Both the position numbers and the translations under genes were made by a program. A stretch of 64,000 nt of DNA from Syncephalis fuscata (lineage: Eukaryota; Zoopagomycota; Zoopagomycetes; Zoopagales; Piptocephalidaceae). This document shows positions 11,470 through 23,901 of this stretch, in pieces; positions within the stretch are counted from its first letter, which is position 1; every line of letters begins with the position of its first letter. The stretch is taken from positions 1 through 64,000 of the forward strand of contig JAHLTZ010000044.1 of the NCBI GenBank assembly GCA_025786725.1, read 5' to 3'. A model generated the notes under the pieces. The model did no database searches, was not told the DNA's origin, and saw nothing but the letters and a program-made list of their open reading frames with translations.

Positions 11470-14400
11470 GGCTTGCTTGTGGGTGTGAAGATAATAAAAA
11501 TGTGTTTAAATCAAGCAAATAGAGAACGCAGCAGTCGTTAAAAGTCAAAAGACTCAAATGAATTAAAAAATAAAGCGCTAGAGTTGCGTGCGTGCAAATA
11601 AACTAATTAATAATTTGGTTATTATTTAACGGGCACCAAAAGCGGCGCGCACGTAAAATTAAGCAAGAAAGCAAAAAAGAAGGCGTTGGTAAATGACCAC
11701 AAGGAAACCCGGTGGAAAGACGGATAATTGCTGGGCTTTTATATGCAATGCGTTTTAGTAATACACACATGCGATAATAAATATAATCACCGACAGCTAC
11801 GAACACATCTCACACGACAATAGCAATGAGCGAGCAGCAATGCTATTCGGGTAAAAGCGGGGACGCCCAAAACATGGGAGAATCGAAGCGCTTGTTTATT
11901 CGGTGTGACGCGGTTTTACAACTTCAAATTTCAAGTGCCGCAAAGGAACTATTGATTAGAAAAAAGGGTATTAGTATTTCATCAGTAGGCACGGCTATTG
12001 GCTGAATTTTATCTTGTACGCTGATCCGCTTATCAGTAACGGGCAAATGCATTATTGGCGGAATAAAATCTGTGCTGTGCATGGAATATTCCACGGTAGC
12101 GCAATAGCTGCAAACTTAACAATGTACTCAGCTCAATAGTTGAAGGTAAAATTTACATGTGAATTGGCAATATACCCACACCGCACAATTTCATTTATTT
12201 ACAAAAAATGCTATTAAAACGTTTTATCTATTATCAGTTGCAAGATCAATCAGTAAGCGTAAGTCGACTTAGTCGACTGTATGATTATCTTGATATGGCG
12301 TCTGCAGGTGCACGTCAGTGTGTGCGTCTGTAAAAAGCACCATCTGATTTAAGCACCTTGCCAATGCGAATATGCCGAGCACAGGCGGCTTCTATTGGAT
12401 GGTTTTTTGGTTTTAGACATTGCCTCAGTGCCTGTTGTTGCCATTAAATCAAACCAATCTACAAATAGCTACGTCGCCCATGCTGGTGTAGCCATGTTTG
12501 GCGGGCGGATATAATGGCACCCGACACTGCAATTCCTAGCATTTCGTCAGATCACCCATGGCACACAGTCCGCTCTCTGTAATAACACCCAACAAGAGAG
12601 CAGCTATTTGTGAATAGACATGAAAACCCGTCGCACGACTTCTCCGACCAGCATTTTTGTAGTGCCGCACGTGGACGGCGCAGCCTCTACTTTGCGTTTT
12701 TGTACTTTGGAAACTTTCACCTTTAAAACAAACAAACAATAAATAGCACCCTTTATTTTGAGACTTTCTACGGAAAGGTCGAAAACAACCTTAATCTGGG
12801 AGTAGAGATTATCCCTCATCAACAGATTCATCTATGAAGTCATAGGTAAATTTTGAGTTGGCACGCAACGCTTGTTTAACGTGTAACATCATATGGGCTG
12901 TTTACTTGAACATATTTTGTCTTAATTGTATTTTAGCTACACAGTATCATGGACCTGCATTCACGCCCCACTTTTACGACATTGTTTTCTCCCTGAGACA
13001 TTAATAAACTTGTTTATACCTTGCCATCTATACATCTACGTAATTGGCATAGCTATCTTCAAACAATGTTACAATCACCCTGCCATGCAGTAAGATATCA
13101 AACAATGGTGACATAGTTGCCAAGGCTAGTACTGTTTTATTTATTTGAATCTACTTTGTTAAAGTGGTAATAATAGTGAAACAGCTAGTAGTAATGGATA
13201 TTAGTTTTTAGCACCACTGGGCCATTTTCGCTTCCACCTCGGTTGTTTACATTTGGCCTCAAATCTAGCAACTAGTCGCTATGAGATGAACGTGCAACGG
13301 ATCCTTTTGTCAAAGGCCTCGCGAAGCTAGTTGCACAACGGTAGATGGGTGTGTATCTATTAAACGATGACAAATATTGCAGAGGCTATGACGCTATTAT
13401 CTATCAGGGTAATACCAAATCTGCATTCAAATTGCAACTTACAATACATGTCAACAAACGCACTTTTATCGGTGCAACCATCTCAGCTGACCATACATTT
13501 CTATTTATATGTATGCGTCGTCGGTTATTGCTTATTTTAGCATAGGTATGTTACTATATGCATCGATATCGCTACAAACAATACGTATAGTATCTGCAAT
13601 TAATAATATGATATTGTTCTGTTTTATTATAGTAAACTAATAACTACATTAACTTGTTTATCATTTAGTTTTAATAATTAGTAGCTATATGTTGCATTAT
13701 AAGAAATTTGTAGGTTATAGAAACGCAGCTACTTTTTATTAGTATGGCAACATTTTATTTGCATTGCTATTCTGACCGGTCACACAATGAATTAGATCAT
13801 GTTAACAGAAAGCGTAAGTATTTTATTTTACATTTATAAATTAACTAATATATTTAACTTATGGGGAATTTACTAAAATGCCCGCTTTTTGGTAAATTGC
13901 CCTTATCTTGTTTTAATATAATACCAGCTATCAGTCAATGATCTAATCAATACTATGTGTACTAGAATACTATAAACTATACTATTTTTTATCCACCATA
14001 CAAAAAACAGTTTGTACAATATGTATGTAAAGAAATCAAGAAAATAGTTTAACAAACTGCCTAACACCAACTAATAGATCTTTAACTTAAACAGTATGTT
14101 TCGAAATTAACTATAGAATAACTACTAATATAACTCTGATACAATCGCACATTTTTATAGGTTATTGCAATACAACTCCCTGTTTCTAATTATTATTATC
14201 ATTATAACGTTTGCACTGCTACAACCGATATATCCTATTGGCTATTGCATTATCCTACAATTAATCGATAAACTTGAATGATGTACATTAGTATTTTATT
14301 AATATTAACGTACTTGGCTCTTACTTTTTAAATAGTAGTTTATTTCGTTTTATGCAAATAGTAAACAGCTACACCCTTCGTTATTGGTTGCTTTTTCTTT

Positions 14401-15404
14401 AATACTGGCTCAAACTACAACATCAATTAACACATATTTTTCTAGTTATTTTTTATCACCAGTCTAAAACAGTACAATACATTTGAATTAAAACATGGAA
14501 ACAATAGGTACGAAATGACATTCAGATGCAGTGTTTGGCCAACCATGCGATGTAGAATGCCGCATGTGTATGCTATCCCAAATAGGCAATACAAATGCAG
14601 ATCTTTTCTTTTTGACAGATTGTTATGTAGCAACTAATTTGACGCGCTACATATAATCTATTGCCAAGATGTGGCCAAGATTACACAAAACAATCATAAT
14701 TCTTTAATTCTACCAATACTTATTATACACTTATTATTTATCAATTACAGCTATAAAATGTATGGAGTAATTTATTGATAAGTATAGCTACTGCATATTT
14801 AGCGTATATTTTTATTAAATTAATACATAACATAGCATTTAAAAGAATTAATAGTGTACAACATTTGTTCAGCATTAAATAGTCTATTTATTTTTTATTA
14901 AAATAAACACTTTGATCATATATATATATTAGTTATTATACACATGCTTGTTGACTGACTTGTAGCCAGACATATTGATCACAGCATAGCAGTATCCATT
15001 CCTGAAACTTGGAATGATGATAGTTGGTTATTTTATTCTTGGCAATCCATCAAAACAATGTCTTTAATTGAAAATAGCACACATACTCACTTAGCAAGCA
15101 ACGGTAACTAATCATATGCCAAGAAATTTAATAAAACCATCATAAGATGCTTTTTTACATGTTGTAAATGCTCGGGACCCAGTATATCATATGTAATTGT
15201 GTTCAGACGACCTTGGAAATCACCGGATTTATCAGCTGTCAACTCCGTGACCAATCACAATAAGCACATCTCCTCGGAGTGATATTCAGCAACAATCTCA
15301 ATAAAAGACGCTTCTTTTCATTCTGCAATTCATTTTATTATTCATCTCATTCATCATACTAGCACGTGCTTGCTCAAGCTTCATACACATATAATAGCGA
15401 TACC
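11470..15404. other. Long gene-free region between PHO84 and SVF1
   Basis: About 3.9 kb. Frames at 11603-11806, 12536-12831, 13345-13545 and 14442-14633 are short and have no recognisable family, conserved splice signals or codon bias. The first few hundred bases should contain the PHO84 promoter. The rest is AT-rich with no clear repeat. Confidence 0.45.
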
Positions 15405-16579
15405 ATGCCTCCTACCACAGTGGCCGATCATCACGTCCTTGTCAAGGCATCAGACAGCGCTCAATCACCGGCCGAACTAGCTAGCAGACTTACCGACAAG
15501 GATTTACAGTGGACAGCACTCTCCAGCGCCTGTTCCGAAACACAAACCGTATATCTGGTAACGGAAGACGGAGGCTTATTCTTTGTTCAGTTGGCCTATG
15601 CCAATGCAGGGTAGGTAGAAGTGATGTCGCGCTGTTTGGCCAAGTAGCAGGCTCATCACTAACGATTTATTCAACAACTTTACAGTTTTGGCACGACCAT
15701 TCAAGTCTCTTACCGCTATGTCCAGGTGCAGATCAAATCAATCAATTTGGAACACACGGCTGCTCAAATAGCGATTACAAGCTATCAGAGGATCGTTTGT
15801 CGGTGGATTGTCGTCCGATCAGCATTCATTTGAATGATGCACGCGACACATATCAGATTCGACTAAATCAAGATAAAGATCAGGTCGAATTGACGATTAC
15901 AATTGAGGATCGTGGCTATACACTAGGCAATGGTCGTACTTACTTTGGTAAAGGTGTCGATGCGCCATATCTTTCGCATCGCTGGTGGCCACGATGCACA
16001 ACAAAAGGTGTGGCCGTTCTAGATGGTCAAGCACGTACACTTGATGGCCGTGGTTCGTTTATCCATGCATTCTCCGGTATGAAACCGCATACAATGGCCA
16101 GTGCAACAAACTTGGCTATCTTTCAATCGAACCGAGTAACGCTTTCTCTTATGGAATTCACGCCACCACGTCAGTTTAACGAAGATAACTTTTTGCAAGG
16201 ATCAATTGTATTGGATGGTGCGCTGTTAGCCGTTACCGTTAAAAACACCGTCGAACTACTGCAGGAGGAGCAAGACAGCGAGTCGGGCTATCCGGTGCCG
16301 CAGCGTGTACGCATTCAATGGCGTGGCCATACAATAGAAGAAACAAGTCGTGAGGTCGATGTAACAGTTGAGACGCCATTGGCTGTGCTTATCGGGCGTA
16401 TTGATGTACTTGGTCAGCTGCCATGGCTAGTACGTCGACTAGTGCAGGCATTGGTCGCCAAACCATTTGTCTATCAATGGCTAGAGGAAACAAAAGTGGA
16501 GGTACGCATCGACGACCAATTAATCGAGGAAAATGGACATTTGCTATTCGAGCGAGCATTTATTAATAACAATATTTAA
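15405..16579 (+). CDS. SVF1: Svf1 family lipid-binding protein
   Basis: Fungal Svf1/lipocalin-like protein, known in yeast as a survival factor that moves ceramide at the ER-Golgi. Exon 1 (15405-15610) has TALSSACSETQTVYLVTEDG and FFVQLAYANAG, matching the family's ETQTFYL-GK-AQ-VHSN region. Intron 1 starts GTAGGT at 15611 and ends TTTACAG; exon 2 starts TTTTGGCACGACC. Exon 3 holds the typical FGKGVDAPYLSHRWWPRC, GRGSFIHAFSGMKPHTMASA and NLAIFQS motifs. To join exon 2 to exon 3 the frame must change by the equivalent of one missing base. A 56-nt intron at 15726-15781 (GTGCAG to ACAAG) would do this; a sequence error near 15770 is an alternative. An in-frame upstream ATG at 15366 exists; 15405 has the better context (ACCATGCC). 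Confidence 0.85.
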
Positions 16580-16651
16580 TTATCATTTCTTATTAAATAA
16601 ATTGGATTTAATTGAAGTAAATCACACAATACATAAAATTGCTTATATGGT

Positions 16652-18881
16652 TTATAGATTGGTGGGTGTACGAAGTGACCATCGAATTACTCGTGGTTGG
16701 TGAGGGTCTTTGTGTGCGTTGACAAAACGACGCCGTACTAGCAGATCTATGAGTAGTGTGATACGCTCCATACCAAAATCCGGCAATAGCTGTTCCAGCG
16801 TTGCCATATCCTAAACGTATTAATGTGTTAGTGTAATATTTGATATTTCTTCATTTAATTACCAATACTTCGCCAGATTTATTTTGGAATACATTATACA
16901 ATTCCTGTAATTGCATTGATCCCGGTGGTTTCTAATAACAATACTATTAGCGATTAATAATGTTAATAAAACAAAATACTTACTTGAAAAGCACCCGGGA
17001 ATAGTGAAAGATCAAATGTTGGTAATGAATCTGTTTCTTTTGATAGAGTTTCTTTCGAATCGATATCTATATCAACGTCCATCATTGTTGTTTTTACGTT
17101 TGCAATAGCACTCGATGGTATATTGCTTATTTGACTTTGATCGTTAGTGGCCGACATGCCAAATGGCGTTTCATTGTGTTGTGTGAACTTTGGCGGCTGT
17201 GGACGGCCAAATGGCATCGGTGTAGACGAAAGCTCTGGAGACCAGCGATTGGATTTACGCATGGGACGTGGGGAATTCTCAGCAGACCGGTACTCGCTAT
17301 CCACTTTAATATCCATATTAGGATTATTAGCATCCAAGTCTACAAACAATGGATTAGATGGTGATGATACATTAATCATTCTATCCATTTTAGTTAATTG
17401 TTTGCGAGCAGATTCAATCACTGGGGTATTAGGCATGGCCAGCAGTGTATCAATATCGTCCAAATCCGTGACAAACTGTTCTAAACTTTGCCCAGGAATT
17501 GTAGAAAGTCCTACACTACTACTCTGTACATCGTGCAGCTCTTTATGTTTATTAGTTGTCGACTGATAACCTTGATGTCGTTTTACATAGCTAGGCATTT
17601 CATTTATAGAGTCAAATGCCATATCGCGTCCATTACCTCCTAATGGCCCTGCTGCAGCTGTTGTCGATGGCCCAAACAGACTGCTATCCATATTGGCCAT
17701 AGCTTTACCTCGTTCGTTTTTACCCTTCATAGTAGTCTCTTGGATTCGTGTAAGAAATTCTGTATTTGAGGGACTGTTAGATACAGGCGACATTTCTTCT
17801 AAAATAGCATCAACAGCAGTACGACCAGGTGTTTTGGCAATAGGCATTGTAAATTGTAGTGTTACAGGCGGTGAATTCATTGCCAAATAATGATCATTTG
17901 ACTGATCGACGTCATTTAAGCTGTCATGCTTATTGCTGTTGTTGTTGAATTTACCAGGATGGCGGCGACCAACACCATCATCGTCGTCATCCGATGTGCT
18001 TGCGTCAGAAAAAGGTGTAGCAACATCAAATAAAGCATGAGGATCATTACGTGGAGTAGATGTTTGTCGCTTATTTTTGTTTGTAAATTTGGCTTTTGTC
18101 GCTGCTGTAAGTACCTGTTGCAGTAGTCGAGGTGTACTGGTTATTTTAGGTGGTCGAGCCTTCATGGGTGTGCCACGCAATATAGAGTTATTCATGTGTA
18201 AAGAGCGAAAGTGTAGCGAAGGTGGATCAATGGAAATGATTCCTGAAGTGTTGCTTATCTGTGATGGATCATAATTGGCAGAGTCTGCATGAATTGCACT
18301 ATGGATTGCAGGAGAGGCTGCGCTATTACTGGCACTATCCCCAATTATTGATCGTGGCAAGTTAGGCTTGACAGGCGTATGAACGAGTGATGGCTCAATA
18401 GCCGATAGTAGTGATCGACCATGGCCACCACCAACTTGTGCTGATACAGGTACATTAGATGCCATCTTTGACAAATCCGAGCGATAAGATGGTGCATGGC
18501 TGTATTCTAGACGCGTCGACAATTCCACACGGGCAGAGCGGTCGGGCGTATTGCTGGTTTCGGTAGGAGAAGGTGGTAAAGGAATCGACGCCTTTTGACT
18601 AGATTCAAGCGATTGAAAAAAACTAAGCCAGGCCTATACAAGAAATGTTTGTATGCTAGTTTAGTTAAATATAAATAGCAGGTGTCAATATACGCTACCT
18701 GTGAACTTATCCAGATCTGTCTCGATAAATCGCTAAACTTGTCGATACGCGGCAATAGCTTGGTGGCCACGGTGTTATGGCAAGCGGCAAAGTTATGATC
18801 AATTTGTTGCAGAGTCAACGTAATATTCTGCTCAACTAATTCCAGATGAGCAGCCAGATCGGCTGTACGTGGCTGTGACAT
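16652..18881 (-). CDS. ASK1: DASH/DAM1 kinetochore complex subunit Ask1
   Basis: Four exons: 18699-18881, 16984-18633, 16863-16931 and 16652-16810. The N-terminal segment (HLELVEQNITLTLQQIDHNF, then LPRIDKFSDLSRQIW) is the diagnostic Ask1 helix region that joins the DASH ring on spindle microtubules. The rest is long, low-complexity and Ser/Thr-rich with many S/T-P sites (TPMKARPPKITSTPRLLQQV, MPNTPVIESARKQL, SPVSNSP), expected for a Cdk/Mps1-regulated kinetochore protein. The C-terminus is conserved across the last two introns: MQLQELYNVFQNKSGEVL, then DMATLEQLLPDFGMERITLL, and a positively charged end. All introns have canonical ends. Start at 18881 is preferred over the in-frame ATG 24 bp upstream because the family begins close to the helix. 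Confidence 0.85.
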
Positions 18882-18984
18882 GGCAAATTGTAGACGTAGT
18901 AACAATAAAAGAATAAAGTATAAACAAATAAACGAGATGAAATACGCGTGATGTCTTTATTATTTTTACAATTAAAGTGGCTAA

Positions 18985-19322
18985 AATTATACAGTAAACA
19001 TCAATGATGATATAAAATTACGAATGTTATTTATTAAGTGTTATTATTACCCAACCTAACGTGAAAATGAATTATATATATCGTAAACAAACAACATGAT
19101 TCTCAATACATAATACAATGATTTGAATACTACTTATTAATACCACATTTTCCCTCTTACTCGCACATCTTTCTGTGGAAAAAACTATCCAATCTCTAAG
19201 AAAGACTATGTATTCTTTTCATTTTGAACGGAATAGTCGATATTTTTTAAAAGTGCGGAAATGTGATTATCTGCATTACGGTGAAGTTGATGATTCACTG
19301 GTTTCTTGTCTAAATTCAATTA
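18985..19322. repeat. Left arm of 338-bp inverted repeat
   Basis: Reverse complement of 23129-23465 with very few differences (one is a small change around 19072, GAATTATATATATCG versus GAATAATAGATGTATATCG). The arm encodes on its inner part an open stretch (YSFHFERNSRYFLKVRKCDY...) also present in the other arm. About 3.8 kb separates the arms. Confidence 0.8.
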
Positions 19323-19436
19323 AACCTTTATCATTATTTTATGCTTTGTATGTAAAAACAACGTATATATGTTTAGTTGCCATCATAGTTCCATATTATA
19401 CCATGAAATTCACACTTGAGTAAGGCATGTATCTTA

Positions 19437-19877
19437 CTTTGATCTAATAATTGTCATCTTTTTTAATGTTCTTTCTTAAATCCGTTACAAACTTGATTTG
19501 TTAAATATTCATCAACGTAAATAAATTCAATAGAACCATTAGAATTATCGGCCAATTGCTTGATCGTTTTGGTGATTTGTCATGTAGGAACAGATAATTT
19601 TCCTTTCATAGACGCGCCAAAGTTACCATTACCAAAGGCAATGGTTGTTTTTCTGTGAAATGTGACAAGATCTTTAGATAGTAAAAGAATTTATTTAGCT
19701 TTTATGGAAAATGGTTTTTTTGAAACCAACTTCGCTTTTCTTGTTGTACTTTTGGCTCTTGTTGAATGATCTTTTAGCAATTTCAGCGGTACCTTTTTGT
19801 TTTTTGCTATAAATCATGAGATTTGGTTTTGCTAATCCAGCTAAATATACATTTACATTAGAATGTAAACCATTCAA
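19437..19877 (-). pseudogene. Fanzor/TnpB-like endonuclease relic
   Basis: The minus strand encodes, in at least two frames, KTTIAFGNGNFGASMKGKLS followed by SVPT, then IEFIYVDEYLTNQVCNGF. AFGNG-F...SVPT and VDEY-T---C match the C-terminal RuvC and zinc-ribbon region of eukaryotic Fanzor proteins (family typically VDEYRTSK-CS-C). Upstream lies a 60-codon frame (19695-19877) with many Lys residues including AKRSFNKSQKYNKKSEVGFK, which also fits a nucleic-acid-binding protein. The second zinc-ribbon cysteine pair is missing and a TGA/TAA interrupts the frame. It is a short decayed fragment, not an active nuclease. Confidence 0.6.
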
Positions 19878-20702
19878 CTATTATGCAGTATATAATGCAC
19901 TTGCCAATTATCTTTACAGTAATAATTGTACAACATTGTTAAAGCAAGCATAATCTTTATTTATTGTTCATTGTTTTACAGTTGCTATTATATAATTGAC
20001 ATAGATGAAAAGCAATCGATGAAAAGTACAGAATTGTATTAGTACTATTCACACATTTATATTCAATTTGTTTCTCGCGACAATGCCAGTTTATAACGTG
20101 GACAATAATGCGTAATTTAGTAAAATTTGACACTGATGCTACATCTATAGTTACTCATAAATCCGTAATCTATTAGTAGTGATAATTAATCAATGCGCTT
20201 TCAATAAAAACCATTTAACGACCAAAAGAGCCAACCACAATATGAAATACTATCATCGGACCAAATCACCATCCCATTTTTTTCAAACACTGAGATTAAA
20301 GCCAAAATGTATACAAAACGTGTTTAATTAATACATGTAAAGCAGAAAGTATACCAAGACATATCCACAATGGTACATTTGATACTTTATTATCATTATT
20401 TGCATTGGATAAGTTTTTATTAGATACTTCGCCACTATCATTATTTGATGCCAAGATTATGATCAGCTGCTGCCGGTTAATAATTCTGATTAAGGGCGTA
20501 TAGTGTGGACTTGGAATATAAGTAGTAGTATATTACACCATTATATAGCAAAAAACTAATCATTGTTCAAAGCGACAAATCATTTGATGTTTAAATGTTT
20601 GAATGAAAATTTGCTGCGCTCAATTGCTTGCTCACATTATCTTACGTTGACATTATTTATTGAATTATTATGCGTGGCACTTGATGAAAAATGAGAAGCA
20701 AG

Positions 20703-20855
20703 CTGGTTTACTGACGTAAATATTAACTGTATTTACAAACCACCAGCTCGTTTTACTATCAAATGCACTAAAGGCGGCAATAAAGATAGATATCTGGATT
20801 TCATTGAAATACCATCATTAATCAAATATGAAGATGAGGCTAGCAAACCATCTTG
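20703..20855 (+). pseudogene. Unidentified coding relic
   Basis: A frame without usable ATG encodes SWFTDVNINCIYKPPARFTI then KCTKGGNKDRYLDFIEIPSL and ends with a stop. Composition is protein-like, but I do not recognise the family. It lies between the arms of the 338-bp inverted repeat and could be part of the same decayed mobile element as the Fanzor-like relic. Confidence 0.35.
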
Positions 20856-20959
20856 ATATCATATATCAAATGTTGTTATTGACCGAATTGAAGTAGAAAT
20901 AAATAAATAATATATACAAAATGTTTATTTTCAAACATTCAATAGGCAATATTTGTATA

Positions 20960-22775
20960 TTAAACTGTACTAAGTTGCGCATCGCTGCCTATCGCTTTTA
21001 CTTCACACCCAACAGTTGTCGTGCCATCAAAAGCAATACGATCCATTGATTGCTTTTCCTTAGGCCAACGTACGCCCCAGACCGACAAAAGAACAAAGGC
21101 ACGGATTAAATATGCTATGTCGTATATATGATCGACGATGAGCATTTGCGTAGCTGTTGGGTAACTAAATAACAAAGCCAGAAGAATGCACAATAGGATT
21201 ATAGTATTTGTAAAAGTTGACACTGCCGTAAATACTGCCAACTGGAATAATGATAAGTATCAGTATGAAAACAGACATGTACATACCTTAATAAACCGCT
21301 TACGACCTTTGATATGTTTTTGCAGTCTGTATGCGCTTAATGAAAACCATATCGCTATTAAGTGTTAGTTCAATAATTGCTTTTTGTAAAGTGAATTTCC
21401 TTACTGAATCCATAAAACACGAGAATAGTGACCACTGGCATGAAGGACTCTATCCATATGAATATTTCATGGAAACCAAACAATGAAATATTCAATTTAT
21501 ATGGATTTGAATAAGGAATTGATATTATATAAAGATATAAAGCAGTGCCCATAGCAGCATCAAATAGTATAAGCATTCGAAAGGCTATAACTGCTTTACG
21601 CGGAAACAATTGTTTTCCAACACTTGACCTAGGTAAATAAAGCGTAAGAATATTTAGTAAACAATAACAGTTGATGTCTACATACCAATGCCAAAGTATT
21701 ATATTCACAGGGATTCTTGCCAAAAAAGAATAAGTGGCGCTGTAATGTTTGAACAATTCAATTCGAATAGCAAAATGAATTAATAATGCTGCGTTGGACA
21801 ATAAGGTTAGTAAAAGTATTTTGGTGAGCCGTAATTACTTACAAATGCAATAGACTACCGTGATAACAAACGATACCAAGAGAAGATCACGTCGTAGCAT
21901 TTTCAACTTGGCCAACATTCCAGTACGAGCACATATATACAGGAGAACAGCTAAAAGCTATTGAACTACAATTAATAAACTTTCTTGAAATACTTGGTCT
22001 TCTTACCACTGAAAAGCATACCCATTTATAAACAAGAAACCCGGATGATAAAAATACAGAATTCCAGCTGCTAGGTGCTAGTAGCGGCAAAAATATTATA
22101 CATACAGCATTCAGTATTTAACAAAACTTACAATGACTAGCAAAGTAGTAGAAATTGCCGCTTGAATAATTCCATGTATCGTCGAGTAAAGTATTATTTA
22201 TATTTACCACAGTTGTTCTCATCGACGACAATTCGAGTAAACCATCATACAAATCTAATCGATTAAGAAGAATATATCCAAATCCCCACAAAGGTAGACT
22301 TGTATAATCATTTACCAAAATCAATAGCCGGATTTCTGGAAATCCAGCATCAATCATTTGTTGCGACAAATCTGCTATTGCGTTATTTACCTAAACATTG
22401 TTTTAGCTAACGGTTTGTTATTAAATATATATTTACTTGGTTTTTAGCTTTGCAGCCTGCCTGGTGGAAATCTTTCATTTTCATCATAATGGCAAAGTCC
22501 GGATGTACTGATGCTATTGTCGCCATACTACGTATGTAGTTGTCGGTGATATTGACCGATTGTACGGTACAACTATTCTCTACTGAGCTAGATTGAAAGC
22601 CCCAAGTAATTCCCACTCCATTGTAATGATAGTCAGACTGCGTACTAAGAAAATAATCGGCAGTAGTGTATACTTCTTTTTTATCTTTTGTATTGGTTAT
22701 AGAAATTGTTGCAAATGCGGTATTTTCTTGTACTAAAAACCAAACAAATAATGCTGAAAGGAACTGAATATACAT
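20960..22775 (-). CDS. Receptor-like multi-pass membrane protein with secreted ectodomain
   Basis: About seven exons: 22437-22775, 22132-22390, a short exon near 22010-22080, one near 21845-21955, about 21404-21795, about 21289-21349, and 20960-21244. The start has a signal peptide (MYIQFLSALFVWFLVQENTA) followed by a roughly 190-residue ectodomain with cysteines (NSCTVQSVNITDNYIRS..., HQAGCKAKNQ, MIDAGFPEIRLLILVNDYTS). The latter two resemble the layout of a protease-associated (PA) domain, but the match is weak. Then come about seven hydrophobic segments with a basic loop (LAKLKMLRRDLLLVSFVITV, LLIHFAIRIELFKHY, FIWIESFMPVVTILVFYGFS, IILLCILLALLFSYPT, IYDIAYLIRAFVLLSVWG). Overall it looks like a fungal seven-helix receptor with an extracellular ligand domain. 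Ligand and pathway unknown. The acceptor of the third exon is ambiguous: two sites give different open frames. Confidence 0.65.
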
Positions 22776-23128
22776 TGCGTAATGATACTACAAAAAACAT
22801 ACTAAGACTTGCAAAACATTGGACATACGGACAACTACGCTGATTTATTAACGCATGTGCTATCCGTAAATAAGGCCTTTTGCATAAACATCAGGTGCGA
22901 TGGACTGTTACCTGGTCCATAAAAAGAAGCTCATTCGTATGGTAACCTGAAACAGGTTCTTTGTAGCTGGAAAGAAATCCATCAACGTGTCACAATGACG
23001 GCTAATCCAAACTATGCACTATTGTTCACGTTAGGAATTGAAATTGACTGCAAAAAATAAATTGAACACCAATGGATGAATTGTCCTGATGCGACTTTGA
23101 ACCTTTTATCCATAGCTTAAATTGATTG

Positions 23129-23465
23129 AATTTAGACAAGAAACCAGTGAATCATCAACTTCACCGTAATGCAGATAATCACATTTCCGCACTTTTAAAA
23201 AATATCGACTATTCCGTTCAAAATGAAAAGAATACATAGTCTTTCTTAGAGATTGGATAGTTTTTTCCACAGAAAGATGTGCGAGTAAGAGGGAAAATGT
23301 GGTATTAATAAGTAGTATTCAAATCATTGTATTATGTATTGAGAATCATGTTGTTTGTTTACGATATACATCTATTATTCATTTTCACGTTAGGTTGGGT
23401 AATAATAACACTTAATAAATAACATTCGTAATTTTATATCATCATTGATGTTTACTGTATAATTT
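23129..23465. repeat. Right arm of 338-bp inverted repeat
   Basis: Inverted counterpart of 18985-19322. The similarity ends near CTAAATTCAATT on the inner side and near TACAGTAAACATC on the outer side. Confidence 0.8.
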
Positions 23466-23901
23466 GTTGAAATCACACAAATAGTCATGCGACAATTTTA
23501 ACTATAGAACCATATGAAGTTTTCACGTGGTCTCTACTGCATAAGTCGTAGGCACGGGATGGCCTGATTGTATTTTATTTTAGATATTGACATATAGTTA
23601 AGCTATTCATTTGCACGCAATTCTATACCTAATTAACTTTATATTAATAAACAAACCACCATTATTACATACAATATTCTTTTAATTAATATAATTTCAG
23701 TGGTGTATTGGTCCGTTTATATCGTAATACATACGCTGTATTAGGAGTACGAAACAGGACAATCATGACTAGAAACAGGATATATTTGGAAAACCAACAA
23801 GGATCTGGTAAACCGGATAAAAGACCATAGTCTTTTGCATTGCACTACGCTCTTGTAAACTTCTATTTCATTCATTTTATTCCATACATGTATGCTCTAA
23901 A

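Noticed and set aside
12536-12831. Two overlapping minus-strand frames in the long spacer
   Set aside because: No family resemblance, no splice context and no codon bias.
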